A DNA stretch of 64,000 nt. Source: Guyparkeria hydrothermalis (GTDB lineage: Bacteria > Pseudomonadota > Gammaproteobacteria > Halothiobacillales > Halothiobacillaceae). The position numbers and the translations under genes were made by a program. The stretch covers positions 186,001 through 250,000 of the forward strand of contig NZ_JAJSEE010000003.1 of the NCBI RefSeq assembly GCF_023555375.1, given 5' to 3'. Numbering within the stretch: the stretch's first letter is position 1; each line of letters starts with the position of its first letter. Shown one piece after another: positions 28,069-35,965 of this stretch. The notes under the pieces are model-generated. The model saw nothing but the letters and a program-made list of their open reading frames with translations. It was not told the DNA's origin and did no database searches.

Positions 28069-28163
28069 GGAAGGTCTGCACAAATCCGCTGCCACTCTGG
28101 CCTGTCGAGCCGCTCGTGATCCAGGCATGCCGAGCGCTATCGGATTTGTGCCCCCCTCCCTTA
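28066..28163. repeat. 98-bp palindromic element at the mocA-like gene stop codon
   Basis: Two 23-bp arms, 28066-28088 and 28141-28163, are inverted copies matching at 19 of 23 positions and sharing GCACAAATCCG without mismatch. They enclose 52 bp. The left arm includes the stop codon of the upstream gene. It could be a terminator, but it lacks a T run and is long and TIR-like, so a MITE-type repeat is equally possible. TTA occurs at both outer edges. Confidence 0.7.
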
Positions 28164-28301
28164 CGCGTCCGCGACGGGCAACGACGGCCAGCGCCGGACC
28201 GGACCACGCCCCGGGCCGGCCTGTGCTAAGTTTTTGATTGCTGCCCGGGCGCTCGCCGCGCCCGCGGATCATTCCATCGTGATCGCACCGAAGGACCCCG
28301 G

Positions 28302-29804
28302 ATGAACGAGCGTCCGTCATCGAGTCGTGCCACCGAGCCGCTGCATGCCTCGCGTCACTGCTTCGCCCAACCCCGGTTTGCCGACGAGTCGGCGGTGCTG
28401 GCCGATGCCTACCGCCTGCTCGACGACGCGGTGATCCGCTACCAGGGCCACCCGGTCGGCACCATGGCCAGCCTCGACCCGCGTGCCCCGGCGGAGAACT
28501 ACCGCGACTGCTTTGTGCGCGACTTCGTCTCGGCGGCGTTCCTGATGCTGCTGGAGGGGCGCTCGGACGTCGTGCGCGAGTTCCTCGCCATGATCCTGCG
28601 CATGCGCGGTCAGCAGGAAGAGCTCGAGGGCCAGCAGGTCGCTCCGGGCGTGCTGCCGGCCTCGTTCCGCGTGGTCACCCTCGACGACGGCAGCGAGCAG
28701 CTCTCGGCCGACTTCGGCGACCGGGCGATCGGCCGCGTCGCGCCGGTGGACTCGATGATGTGGTGGGCGGTGCTGCTGCGCGCCTACGTGCGCTTCACCG
28801 GCGACACGGCGTTCGCCCACACCCCCGAGGTCCAGCGTGGGCTGCGCATGATCCTGAGCCTGTGCCTGCAGAGCCGCTTCGAGGTCTTCCCCACGCTGCT
28901 GGTGCCCGACGGCTCGTTCATGATCGACCGGCGCATGGGCGTCAACGGCCATCCGCTCGAGATCCAGGCGTTGTTCGACATGACCCTGCGCGCGGCCGAC
29001 CTGCTGACCATCGACGAGGGCAGCCACTGGCTGATCGACCTGGCCCGGCGTCGTCGGGGCGTGCTGCGCGACTACGTGCGCCGCTACTACTGGCTGGACC
29101 TCGACGTGCTCAACGAGGTGCATCGCTTCTCCACCGAGAAGTTCGGTCACGACGTCGACAACGTCTTCAATATCTACCCCGAGTCGATCCCCGAGTGGGT
29201 CGCCGACTGGCTGCCCGACGACGGCGGTTACTTCGTCGGCAACCTCGGCCCGGGGCGGATCGATTTCCGTTTTTTCTCGCAGGGCAATTTCCTGGCGACG
29301 ACCACGGGGCTGGCGACCGCCGAGCAGGGCGGCCTGTTGATGCACACCGTGACCGAGCGCTGGGACGACCTCGTCGGGCAGATGCCGGTCAAGCTGGTGT
29401 ACCCGCCGGTGCGCGGTGCCGAGTGGCGGCTGATGACCGGCTCGGACCCCAAGAACGTGCCCTGGTCGTACCACAACGGCGGCAACTGGCCGGTACTGGT
29501 CTGGCCGATGGTGGCCGCTGCCCTGGTGGCCGACCGCCAGGACCTGGGCGAGCGTGCCTTCCGTGTCGCCGAGCGCCGCCTGATGGCCGACAACTGGCCC
29601 GAATACTACGACGGTCGGCACGGTCGGTTGATCGGCCGGCGGGCCAACCTGCACCAGGTCTGGAGTGCCACCGGCCTGCTGCTGGCGCGCCACCTGCTGG
29701 CCGACCCCGGTCGTCTGGTGGAGCTGGCGCTGACCGAGGACGAAGACAGTGCCCCCGGCAACGGACGCGGCGGGTCGGCACAACGAGAACAGGGAGACGA
29801 CTGA
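28302..29804 (+). CDS. GH100 alkaline/neutral invertase
   Basis: Cytoplasmic sucrose hydrolase of 500 aa, family GH100 as in cyanobacteria and plants. Seen: YQGHPVGTMASLDP, NYRDCFVRDFVSAAF, PGVLPASFRV, FGDRAIGRVAPVDSMMWW (likely catalytic Asp150), the signature LVPDGSFMIDRRMGVNGHPL followed by EIQALF, and a C-terminal WPEYYDGRHGRLIGRRA with the second carboxylate. No signal peptide is present. A 5-bp gap to the SPS gene shows an operon that both makes and cleaves sucrose. The start has AAGGA about eight bases upstream. GH100 outside cyanobacteria and plants is uncommon but known in some sulfur-oxidising proteobacteria. Confidence 0.92.
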   Translation: MNERPSSSRATEPLHASRHCFAQPRFADESAVLADAYRLLDDAVIRYQGHPVGTMASLDPRAPAENYRDCFVRDFVSAAFLMLLEGRSDVVREFLAMILRMRGQQEELEGQQVAPGVLPASFRVVTLDDGSEQLSADFGDRAIGRVAPVDSMMWWAVLLRAYVRFTGDTAFAHTPEVQRGLRMILSLCLQSRFEVFPTLLVPDGSFMIDRRMGVNGHPLEIQALFDMTLRAADLLTIDEGSHWLIDLARRRRGVLRDYVRRYYWLDLDVLNEVHRFSTEKFGHDVDNVFNIYPESIPEWVADWLPDDGGYFVGNLGPGRIDFRFFSQGNFLATTTGLATAEQGGLLMHTVTERWDDLVGQMPVKLVYPPVRGAEWRLMTGSDPKNVPWSYHNGGNWPVLVWPMVAAALVADRQDLGERAFRVAERRLMADNWPEYYDGRHGRLIGRRANLHQVWSATGLLLARHLLADPGRLVELALTEDEDSAPGNGRGGSAQREQGDD

Positions 29805-29808
29805 CGCC

Positions 29809-31992
29809 ATGACGAAAACGGGAGGTCGAGACGGACTGTATATCTGCCTGGTCAGCGTGCACGGGCTGATCCGCGGCGAGAACCTCGAACTGGGGCGTGA
29901 TGCCGACACCGGCGGGCAGACCCTCTACGTGGTCGAACTGGCCCGCGCGCTGGCCCGGCGCCCGGAGGTCGCGCGGGTCGACTTGTTCACGCGCCGGGTG
30001 GTCGATCCGCGCGTGGACGCCGACTACGCCCAGCCCGAGGAAGACCTGGGCGACAACGCCCACATCATCCGCATCGACGCCGGCCCGGAGGAATACCTGC
30101 CCAAGGAACGGCTGTGGGACTACCTCAACTGCTTCGTCGACGGGGCGCTGGCGCATATCGACCAACTGGGCGTCACGCCGGCGCTGATCCACAGCCATTA
30201 CGCCGATGCCGGCTACGTCGGCGTGCGCCTGGCCCATCACCTCGGGGTGCCGCTGGCGCATACCGGCCACTCGCTGGGACGCGTCAAGCGTCGCCGGCTG
30301 CTGGCGCGCGGCGAGAGCAGCGCGACCATCGAGTCGACCTACGCCATGTCCACCCGCATTCGCGCCGAGGAAGAGGTGCTGCTCGCCGCGGACCTGGTGG
30401 TGGTCAGCACCGGCCAGGAGATCGAGGAGCAGTACGGACTCTACGACTGGGCCGACCCGGAGAAGATGACGGTGATCCCGCCGGGCGTGAACCTCGAGCG
30501 GTTCACGCCGCCGCCCGAGCAGTTCGCCCCGCCCATCTGCGACGAGCTCAAGCGGTTCCTGCGCGAGCCCGAACGGCCGATGGTGCTGGCGCTGTCGCGC
30601 CCCGACGAGCGCAAGAACATCGCCACCCTGATCGAGGCCTTCGGCGCCCACCCCGAACTGCGCCAGCAGGCGAACCTCGTGGTCATCGCCGGCAACCGCG
30701 ACGACATCCGCGACATGGATGCCGGGCCGCGCAAGGTGCTCACCGATATCCTGTTGCTGATCGACTACCACGATCTCTATGGCGTGGCCGCCTACCCGCG
30801 CCACCACCAGTCCGACGACGTGCCCGACCTCTACCGGCTGGTGACCCGCAGCGGCGGGGTGTTCATCAACCCGGCGCTGACCGAGCCGTTCGGCCTGACG
30901 CTGATCGAGGCGGCCGCCGCCGGTGCGCCCATCCTGGCGACCGAGGATGGCGGTCCGCGCGACATCATCGCCGCCTGCGAGAACGGCGAGCTGATCGATC
31001 CGCTGGATGCCGAGGGCATCGGCGAGCGGATCGCCGCGTTGCTGGGCGATCGCGAGCGCTGGCGACGCTACTCGGAAAACGGCATTCGTCGCGTGCGCGA
31101 GTGCTATTCCTGGGATGCCCACGTCGAAAGCTACCTCGAGCGCGTGGCCGGCCTGTTCGAGGGCGAGGCCCGTGCCGTGCGTCCGAGCCTGCCGGACCAC
31201 GTGCTCACCCAGGTCGATCGGGCGCTGGTGGTCGAGCTGGCCGCCCTGGGCGATTCCACCGATGCGGCGATGCGCCGTCGGCTGGTCGAGACCCTGCGCG
31301 CCCATCGCCGCCAGGCGGGTTTCGCGGTGGTCTCCGACCGGCCGCGCCGCGAGGTGCTCGCCGCGCTCAAGGAACTGGGCGTGCCCACGCCCGACGTGCT
31401 GATCACCCGTGGCGGCACGCAGATCCACTATGGCCCGCGCCTGTCGCGCGACGAGGGCTGGAGTCGTCACATCGGCTACGCCTGGCAGCCGGATCGCGTC
31501 TACAACCTGCTGGCCCAGACGCCCGGCGTGGAGCTGCGTTCGCGCGCCGTGCAGGGGGTGCACGCCGTGCATGCCTTCATCGCCGACACCGATGCCTTTC
31601 CGGGTTTCGAGGCGCTGGAGAACCAGCTGCACCAGCTCGACATCCACGCCAACCTGGTGCGCCTGTCGCGCAACGAGCTGCTCGCCATGCCGGTGCGTGC
31701 CTCCAAGGGCTTCGCGCTGCGCTACTTCGCCACCCAGTGGGGCATCGCTCTCGATCATCTGCTGGTCGCCGGCGGGGTGGCCACCGACGAGGACATGCTG
31801 CGCGGCAACCCGCTCGGCGCGGTGGTCACCGCCGACGGGGCGCAGGAGCTGCCCGGCCTGACCGATCTCGACCGGGTGATCTTCACCCGGGCCCAAGGGC
31901 CGGGCGGCGTGCTCGAGGCCATCGAGCACTACGATTTCTTCGGCGCCTGCGCCCTGCCCGCGGAGTCGCCGAATGACGGGGTGGCATCATGA
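29809..31992 (+). CDS. Sucrose-phosphate synthase with degenerate C-terminal HAD domain
   Basis: Makes sucrose-6-phosphate from UDP-glucose (or ADP-glucose) and fructose-6-phosphate; 727 aa. The GT4 domain occupies about residues 1-460: LVSVHGLIRGENLELGRDAD, DTGGQTLYVVELARAL, HSHYADAGYVG, GHSLGRVKRR, SRPDERKN and NPALTEPFGLTLIEAAAAG with the retaining-GT Glu. Residues ~490-720 are an HAD-IIB domain like sucrose phosphatase, but the first catalytic motif is replaced (RALVVELAALGDS in place of DxDxT) and the GDSGND motif reads AGGVATDED. It is therefore probably a non-catalytic appendage. The ATG at 29809 is used; an in-frame ATG at 29749 lies inside the invertase gene. It overlaps the SPP gene by 4 bp. 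Confidence 0.93.
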   Translation: MTKTGGRDGLYICLVSVHGLIRGENLELGRDADTGGQTLYVVELARALARRPEVARVDLFTRRVVDPRVDADYAQPEEDLGDNAHIIRIDAGPEEYLPKERLWDYLNCFVDGALAHIDQLGVTPALIHSHYADAGYVGVRLAHHLGVPLAHTGHSLGRVKRRRLLARGESSATIESTYAMSTRIRAEEEVLLAADLVVVSTGQEIEEQYGLYDWADPEKMTVIPPGVNLERFTPPPEQFAPPICDELKRFLREPERPMVLALSRPDERKNIATLIEAFGAHPELRQQANLVVIAGNRDDIRDMDAGPRKVLTDILLLIDYHDLYGVAAYPRHHQSDDVPDLYRLVTRSGGVFINPALTEPFGLTLIEAAAAGAPILATEDGGPRDIIAACENGELIDPLDAEGIGERIAALLGDRERWRRYSENGIRRVRECYSWDAHVESYLERVAGLFEGEARAVRPSLPDHVLTQVDRALVVELAALGDSTDAAMRRRLVETLRAHRRQAGFAVVSDRPRREVLAALKELGVPTPDVLITRGGTQIHYGPRLSRDEGWSRHIGYAWQPDRVYNLLAQTPGVELRSRAVQGVHAVHAFIADTDAFPGFEALENQLHQLDIHANLVRLSRNELLAMPVRASKGFALRYFATQWGIALDHLLVAGGVATDEDMLRGNPLGAVVTADGAQELPGLTDLDRVIFTRAQGPGGVLEAIEHYDFFGACALPAESPNDGVAS

Positions 31993-32876
31993 GCGAACTT
32001 GCCCCCGTCCTGCTGTGCTGCGACCTCGATCGCACCCTGATCCCCAACGGTCGGGCGGAGGAATCCCCCGATGCGCGTCCGCGGCTGGCCCGCTTCTGCG
32101 CCCACCCGGCGGTGCAACTGGTGTTCGTCTCGGGACGGGACCTGCAGCTGGTGCTCGACGGCGTCGACGAGTGGTCCCTGCCGCAGCCGGACTACATCAT
32201 CGGCGACGTCGGCACCACCATCTACGCGCCGCGCTCGCAGGCGGGCCACGGTGATGGCGACTGGATCCACTGGCCGGCCTGGACCGACCAGATCGCCCCG
32301 GACTGGAACGGGCTGACCCACGACGACGTCACCGACATGTTCGCCGACATCTCCGCCATTCGCCCGCAAGAAGCGGCCAAGCAGGGGGCGTTCAAGGCGA
32401 GCTACTACGTCGACCGGCAGGCGAACCAGGAGGTGCTCGACGCCGAGCTGCACGGCCGCCTGTGGCGCAATGGCGTGGATGCCCGACTGGTCTGGTCGCT
32501 GGACGAGGCGGCCGACGTGTTGCTGCTCGACGTGCTGCCGACCAGCGCCAGCAAGCTCCACGCGATCGAATTCCTGATCCACCATCTCGCCTTCGACGAG
32601 CACCGCGCGATGTTCGCCGGGGACTCGGGCAACGACCTGCATGCCCTGGGCAGCCACATCAACGGTGTGCTGGTCGCCAACGCCGACCTGGCGGTCAAGG
32701 CGCGTGCCCGGGAACTGGTGCGTGCCGGCGCGCTGGAGGACACGCTCTATCTGGCGCAGGGCGGACTGTTCGGCATGAACGGCAATTACGCCGCCGGCGT
32801 GCTCGAGGGCCTGGTGCACTTTCTTCCCGAAACCCGGGAGCAGATGTGCCTGTCGACCGACGAGGCCCCGAGTTGA
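31989..32876 (+). CDS. Sucrose-phosphate phosphatase
   Basis: HAD-superfamily (IIB) phosphatase of 295 aa that removes phosphate from sucrose-6-phosphate. Intact motifs: CCDLDRTLIPNG (nucleophile Asp and DxDxT), VFVSGRDLQLVL (motif II), GAFKASYYVD, and MFAGDSGNDLHAL (motif IV). It complements the dead HAD domain of the upstream synthase. ATGA overlap with SPS and TTGA overlap with the next gene indicate tight coupling. Confidence 0.92.
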   Translation: MSELAPVLLCCDLDRTLIPNGRAEESPDARPRLARFCAHPAVQLVFVSGRDLQLVLDGVDEWSLPQPDYIIGDVGTTIYAPRSQAGHGDGDWIHWPAWTDQIAPDWNGLTHDDVTDMFADISAIRPQEAAKQGAFKASYYVDRQANQEVLDAELHGRLWRNGVDARLVWSLDEAADVLLLDVLPTSASKLHAIEFLIHHLAFDEHRAMFAGDSGNDLHALGSHINGVLVANADLAVKARARELVRAGALEDTLYLAQGGLFGMNGNYAAGVLEGLVHFLPETREQMCLSTDEAPS

Positions 32877-33703
32877 GGTCCGGGCGGAGGCCCTGGTGGT
32901 CACCGGGGCAATGGCTGGCCCGCCTGTTCGGCGCGCAAGCCGGCGAGATCGAGATCCCGCCCGCGGCGTGGCGGCGTGTCTGCGACGACCAACCCGAGCT
33001 GGCGATGCTGTCGACCGACGAGCGCGACCGGTTGCGATCGCTGGCCGCGCAATTCCTTGGCGGTCGACCGTTCTACGCCGGCGGGGCATTCGAGCTCACG
33101 GACGCGATGCAGCTGCGCATCGCGGCACTCGCCTGCCTGCCGGTCCTCGAGCTGGGACTGACGTGGCTGGACGCGATCCGATCGGTGATCGTCTACCCGG
33201 ATGCCTTCGAGGTCGACCACGAGGAAGTCGACGAGAGCGGCGTGGTCCACGAGGTGCGCGACCTGCGCGCCGGGGAGGCCTGGTCGCACGGCACGCTGGT
33301 GCTCTCCTGGGCCGATATCGAGGCCGGCCGCGACCCCGACTTGGCCATGAGCGTGGTGATCCACGAGGTGGCGCACTTCATCGACGGGGCCAATGGCGCG
33401 GAGAACGGCTTCCCGCCGTTGGGCAAGGGGCACGACCGCGCCCGCTGGACGCAGGACTTCCAGGCGGCCTTCGACCGGCTCAACCGCGAGGTCGAGGCCG
33501 GGCATGAGCCGGTGATCGACCCCTACGCGGCCACCAACCCCGCCGAGTTCTTTGCCGTGCTCAGCGAGTATTTCTTCCGGCTGCCCGAGGAACTGTGGCA
33601 GGCCGAGGCCGGCCTCTACGCGCACCTGTCGCGTTTCTATGGCCAGGACCCGCGGGCGCGGCTCGTTGCGGTGTCGGCTGGCAAAATCGCTGCAGACGTC
33701 TAA
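32873..33703 (+). CDS. mtfA: MtfA-type zinc-dependent peptidase
   Basis: 276-aa metalloprotein of the MtfA (Mlc titration factor, DUF980/peptidase M90) family. The zinc site is VVIHEVAHFIDGANG (HEVAH) with a third Glu ligand downstream in NPAEFFAVLSEYFF. In E. coli MtfA binds the glucose-PTS repressor Mlc and has aminopeptidase activity. The best start is TTG at 32873, overlapping the SPP stop (TTGA); the next in-frame ATG, at 33004, would remove part of the conserved N-terminal domain. Linkage to sucrose genes is notable. Confidence 0.87.
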   Translation: MRSGRRPWWSPGQWLARLFGAQAGEIEIPPAAWRRVCDDQPELAMLSTDERDRLRSLAAQFLGGRPFYAGGAFELTDAMQLRIAALACLPVLELGLTWLDAIRSVIVYPDAFEVDHEEVDESGVVHEVRDLRAGEAWSHGTLVLSWADIEAGRDPDLAMSVVIHEVAHFIDGANGAENGFPPLGKGHDRARWTQDFQAAFDRLNREVEAGHEPVIDPYAATNPAEFFAVLSEYFFRLPEELWQAEAGLYAHLSRFYGQDPRARLVAVSAGKIAADV

Positions 33704-33773
33704 GGTCATGCACAGGCCCGGCGCGCAAGACGCCGGATGAGGTTTCCACTCAATTCACGGAGGGCTACCACCC

Positions 33774-34271
33774 ATGTGTGCAGCCAAGGCGAAGAAAGGT
33801 CAGAAGACGCTCGACAATCTCCAGCAGGCACTCTCAATGGAGCTCACGGCGGTGCATCAGTACATGCTGCACGCCCACGTGCTCGAGGACTGGGGTCTGG
33901 ATCGGCTGTCGAAGAAGATGCACGGCGAGGTCCAGGAAGAATTGGGCCATGCCAGCCAGTTCATCGACCGGATCCTGTTCCTGGACGGCGACCCGGTGGT
34001 GACCGAGGCGAAGTCGGCCAAGCGCTCGAACTCGCTGGGTGACATGTTCAAGGCCGATCTGAAAGAGGAGCTGGCCTCGATCCAGTTCTACGGCAAGGCC
34101 GCGATCGAGGCGCGCGACGAGGGCGACGTGGGTACGGTCCACATCTTCGAGGAGATCCTGATGGATGAGGAAGGGCATGCCGACTGGCTCAAGCGTCAGC
34201 TCGAACTGATCGAGCGTATGGGTGAGCCGAATTACATCCTCGCCTACCACACACCGGATACCGGCGAGTAA
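33774..34271 (+). CDS. bfr: Bacterioferritin-type ferritin, haem-ligand Met replaced
   Basis: Iron-storage subunit of 165 aa. The sequence is bacterioferritin-like throughout (LTAVHQYMLHAHVLEDWGLD, FIDRILFLDGDP, EEILMDEEGHADWLKRQLEL). Ferroxidase ligands are present: Glu23, Glu56, His59, the Glu of the DLKEEL segment, and the Glu/His of DEEGH. The position equal to E. coli Met52, the axial haem ligand, is Leu57 (EELGHA instead of DEMKHA), so haem binding is not expected at the usual site. CGGAGGG lies before the ATG. A terminator follows. A VIT-type iron transporter gene is 800 bp downstream on the other strand. Confidence 0.9.
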   Translation: MCAAKAKKGQKTLDNLQQALSMELTAVHQYMLHAHVLEDWGLDRLSKKMHGEVQEELGHASQFIDRILFLDGDPVVTEAKSAKRSNSLGDMFKADLKEELASIQFYGKAAIEARDEGDVGTVHIFEEILMDEEGHADWLKRQLELIERMGEPNYILAYHTPDTGE

Positions 34272-34335
34272 GGTGACGGTGCCTGCCTGATAGCGCCCGA
34301 GAGTTGGCGCTTTCCCCTACTGGATGAGGCAGGCC

Positions 34336-34366
34336 GGGCCGACCCCGAGGGGGCGGCCTTTTTTAT
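34336..34366 (+). terminator. Intrinsic terminator of bfr
   Basis: GGCCG-ACCCC-GAG-GGGGC-GGCC hairpin followed by TTTTTT, 65 bp after the bfr stop. A looser flanking pair (GCCTGCCT / AGGCAGGC) extends the structure upstream. Confidence 0.88.
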
Positions 34367-34373
34367 GCCCGTC

Positions 34374-35039
34374 TCACCGGTCGGTGGCGGCCGCGTCGGT
34401 AACGGAGAGGTGATCGATGGCCAGTTGCGCGACCTGACCCGACCAGAGCAGGGCGAAATGATTTACCGGCACCCGGCGGTGCGCGGCAAGGCGCTCCACG
34501 CGGGTCTCGGCGACGGCCACGGTGCCGTCGTTGGGGATGTCGAGTTCGCCGGGGAGCAATCGCCCCGGGCCGATTGGGCGGTCGCCGGCCAGCATGAGGG
34601 TGTTCGGGGCGGTCCAGTCAGGCGGGTCACCGGCCAGGCCGTCGACGAGGCTGCCATCGAGCAGCCATCGCCCCACTCGGGTCTCGCCCAGTCGGCGGGC
34701 CACCCCGCTGCCGGCCAGTGGCGAGCCCAGCAGCACCACGCGCGTGGCCGGTGAGCGCGCCTCGGGGTGTCGGGCGAACAGGTGGGCCAGCACCAGGCCG
34801 CCCAGGCTGTGGGCGAGGAAATGGAGGGGTGGGTCGGGCTGGTCGGCCAGCCAGCGGGCGAGGCGCTCGGCGTTATCGGCCGGCCTCGCGCGCGACGGGT
34901 AGCCGAAATGGACCGGGTGGAAGCCGGCGCGCCTGAGCCGGTGGGCGAGTGGCCACATCGCCCAGCGACCCATCCACAGCCCGTGCAGCAGTACCACGCG
35001 CGGGCCGGGCGTCACCGGTTTTTTGGCCACCCGGGCCAC
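34374..35039 (-). CDS. α/β-hydrolase (lipase-like)
   Basis: 221-aa soluble hydrolase. Seen: the oxyanion region VVLLHGLWMGRWAM, the nucleophile elbow FLAHSLGGLVLAHL (Ser in AHSLGG), VVLLGSPLAGSGVARRL, and a C-terminal catalytic His in VPVNHFALLWS. No signal peptide. It resembles PGAP1-like or RsbQ-type lipases and small esterases; the substrate is unknown. The stop lies just beyond the bfr terminator, and a 10-bp gap separates it from the VIT gene upstream on the same strand. Confidence 0.8.
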   Translation of the reverse strand: MARVAKKPVTPGPRVVLLHGLWMGRWAMWPLAHRLRRAGFHPVHFGYPSRARPADNAERLARWLADQPDPPLHFLAHSLGGLVLAHLFARHPEARSPATRVVLLGSPLAGSGVARRLGETRVGRWLLDGSLVDGLAGDPPDWTAPNTLMLAGDRPIGPGRLLPGELDIPNDGTVAVAETRVERLAAHRRVPVNHFALLWSGQVAQLAIDHLSVTDAAATDR

Positions 35040-35049
35040 CGGGGCGGTG

Positions 35050-35754
35050 TCAGGAAAGACCGGAGAGCAACTGGCCGACCAGCGCGGTGACGCCCATGGT
35101 TGCCGCGCCCCAGAACGCGGTGCGGAAACCGCCGAGCATCATCGAGGCCCCGCCGGTGCGCGAGCTCAAGGCGCCGAGCACGGCCAGCACCAGCAGGGTG
35201 AGCGGCACGGTAAGCATCATCATGCGCTCGGCGGGCACGATCAGCGCCACCAGTAGCGGCAGGGCGGCACCGGCGGCGAACGAGGCGGCCAGCGGAATGG
35301 CGGCGAGCAACGGCCGGGTGTCGGTGATCTGGTGCAGGCCCATTTCCTCGCGGGCATGCGCGCCGAGCGCATCGTGCGCCATCATCTGGCGGGCGACCGT
35401 CTCGGCCGTCTGTGCATCCACGCCGCGTTCGACGTAGATGTCGCGCAGCTCGCCCAGCTCGTGCTCGAAGTTGATTTCCAGCTCGCGCGCCTCCATGTCC
35501 AGGTCCGCCTTTTCCGTGTCCTGGCGCAGGCGCAGGGCGACGTGCTGACCGGCGGCCAGGGCCAATGCCCCGGCGACCAGGGCGATCACCGCGGCATGCA
35601 GCACCTCGGCGGGTGGCAGGCCGCTAGCCAGCAGGCCGGCGATCAGGCTGGACAGGGCAACCAACCCGGCGATCGCCCCCAGTACGGCGGCCCGGACGCT
35701 GCGGTAGCGGTTGAGACGGTGATGTTCCCCGTGAAGGTCGGGCCGTTTGGTCAT
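35050..35754 (-). CDS. VIT1/CCC1-family transporter
   Basis: 234-aa membrane protein of the vacuolar iron transporter family (Fe2+/Mn2+ transport by family analogy). It begins EHHRLNRYRSVRAAVLGAIA, followed by two hydrophobic helices, a long cytoplasmic charged helix (about 85-150; EKADLDMEARELEINFEHEL) and three further helices ending in VGQLLSGL. The family metal-binding cytoplasmic domain is present in shortened form. AGGGAGA precedes the start. The neighbouring bacterioferritin makes iron the likeliest cargo. Confidence 0.85.
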   Translation of the reverse strand: MTKRPDLHGEHHRLNRYRSVRAAVLGAIAGLVALSSLIAGLLASGLPPAEVLHAAVIALVAGALALAAGQHVALRLRQDTEKADLDMEARELEINFEHELGELRDIYVERGVDAQTAETVARQMMAHDALGAHAREEMGLHQITDTRPLLAAIPLAASFAAGAALPLLVALIVPAERMMMLTVPLTLLVLAVLGALSSRTGGASMMLGGFRTAFWGAATMGVTALVGQLLSGLS

Positions 35755-35965
35755 GCCTGTCTCCCTGTGCCTGACCGGCCGATCGGCCGGGTGGTAATCT
35801 GAACGTGGCGGCGGTCACGCGATGGCGTGCCGTAAGCACAGACCGGATAGTGCCACGGCCCCGACGGCAACCCAACCGGCGTGTGCCCCGCCGCCGGGTG
35901 GCCCGGGGCAGGTCGCCCGAGAATATCCTCCAGGAACGCATTCCAGCCGAGACCCAGCAACCCGC

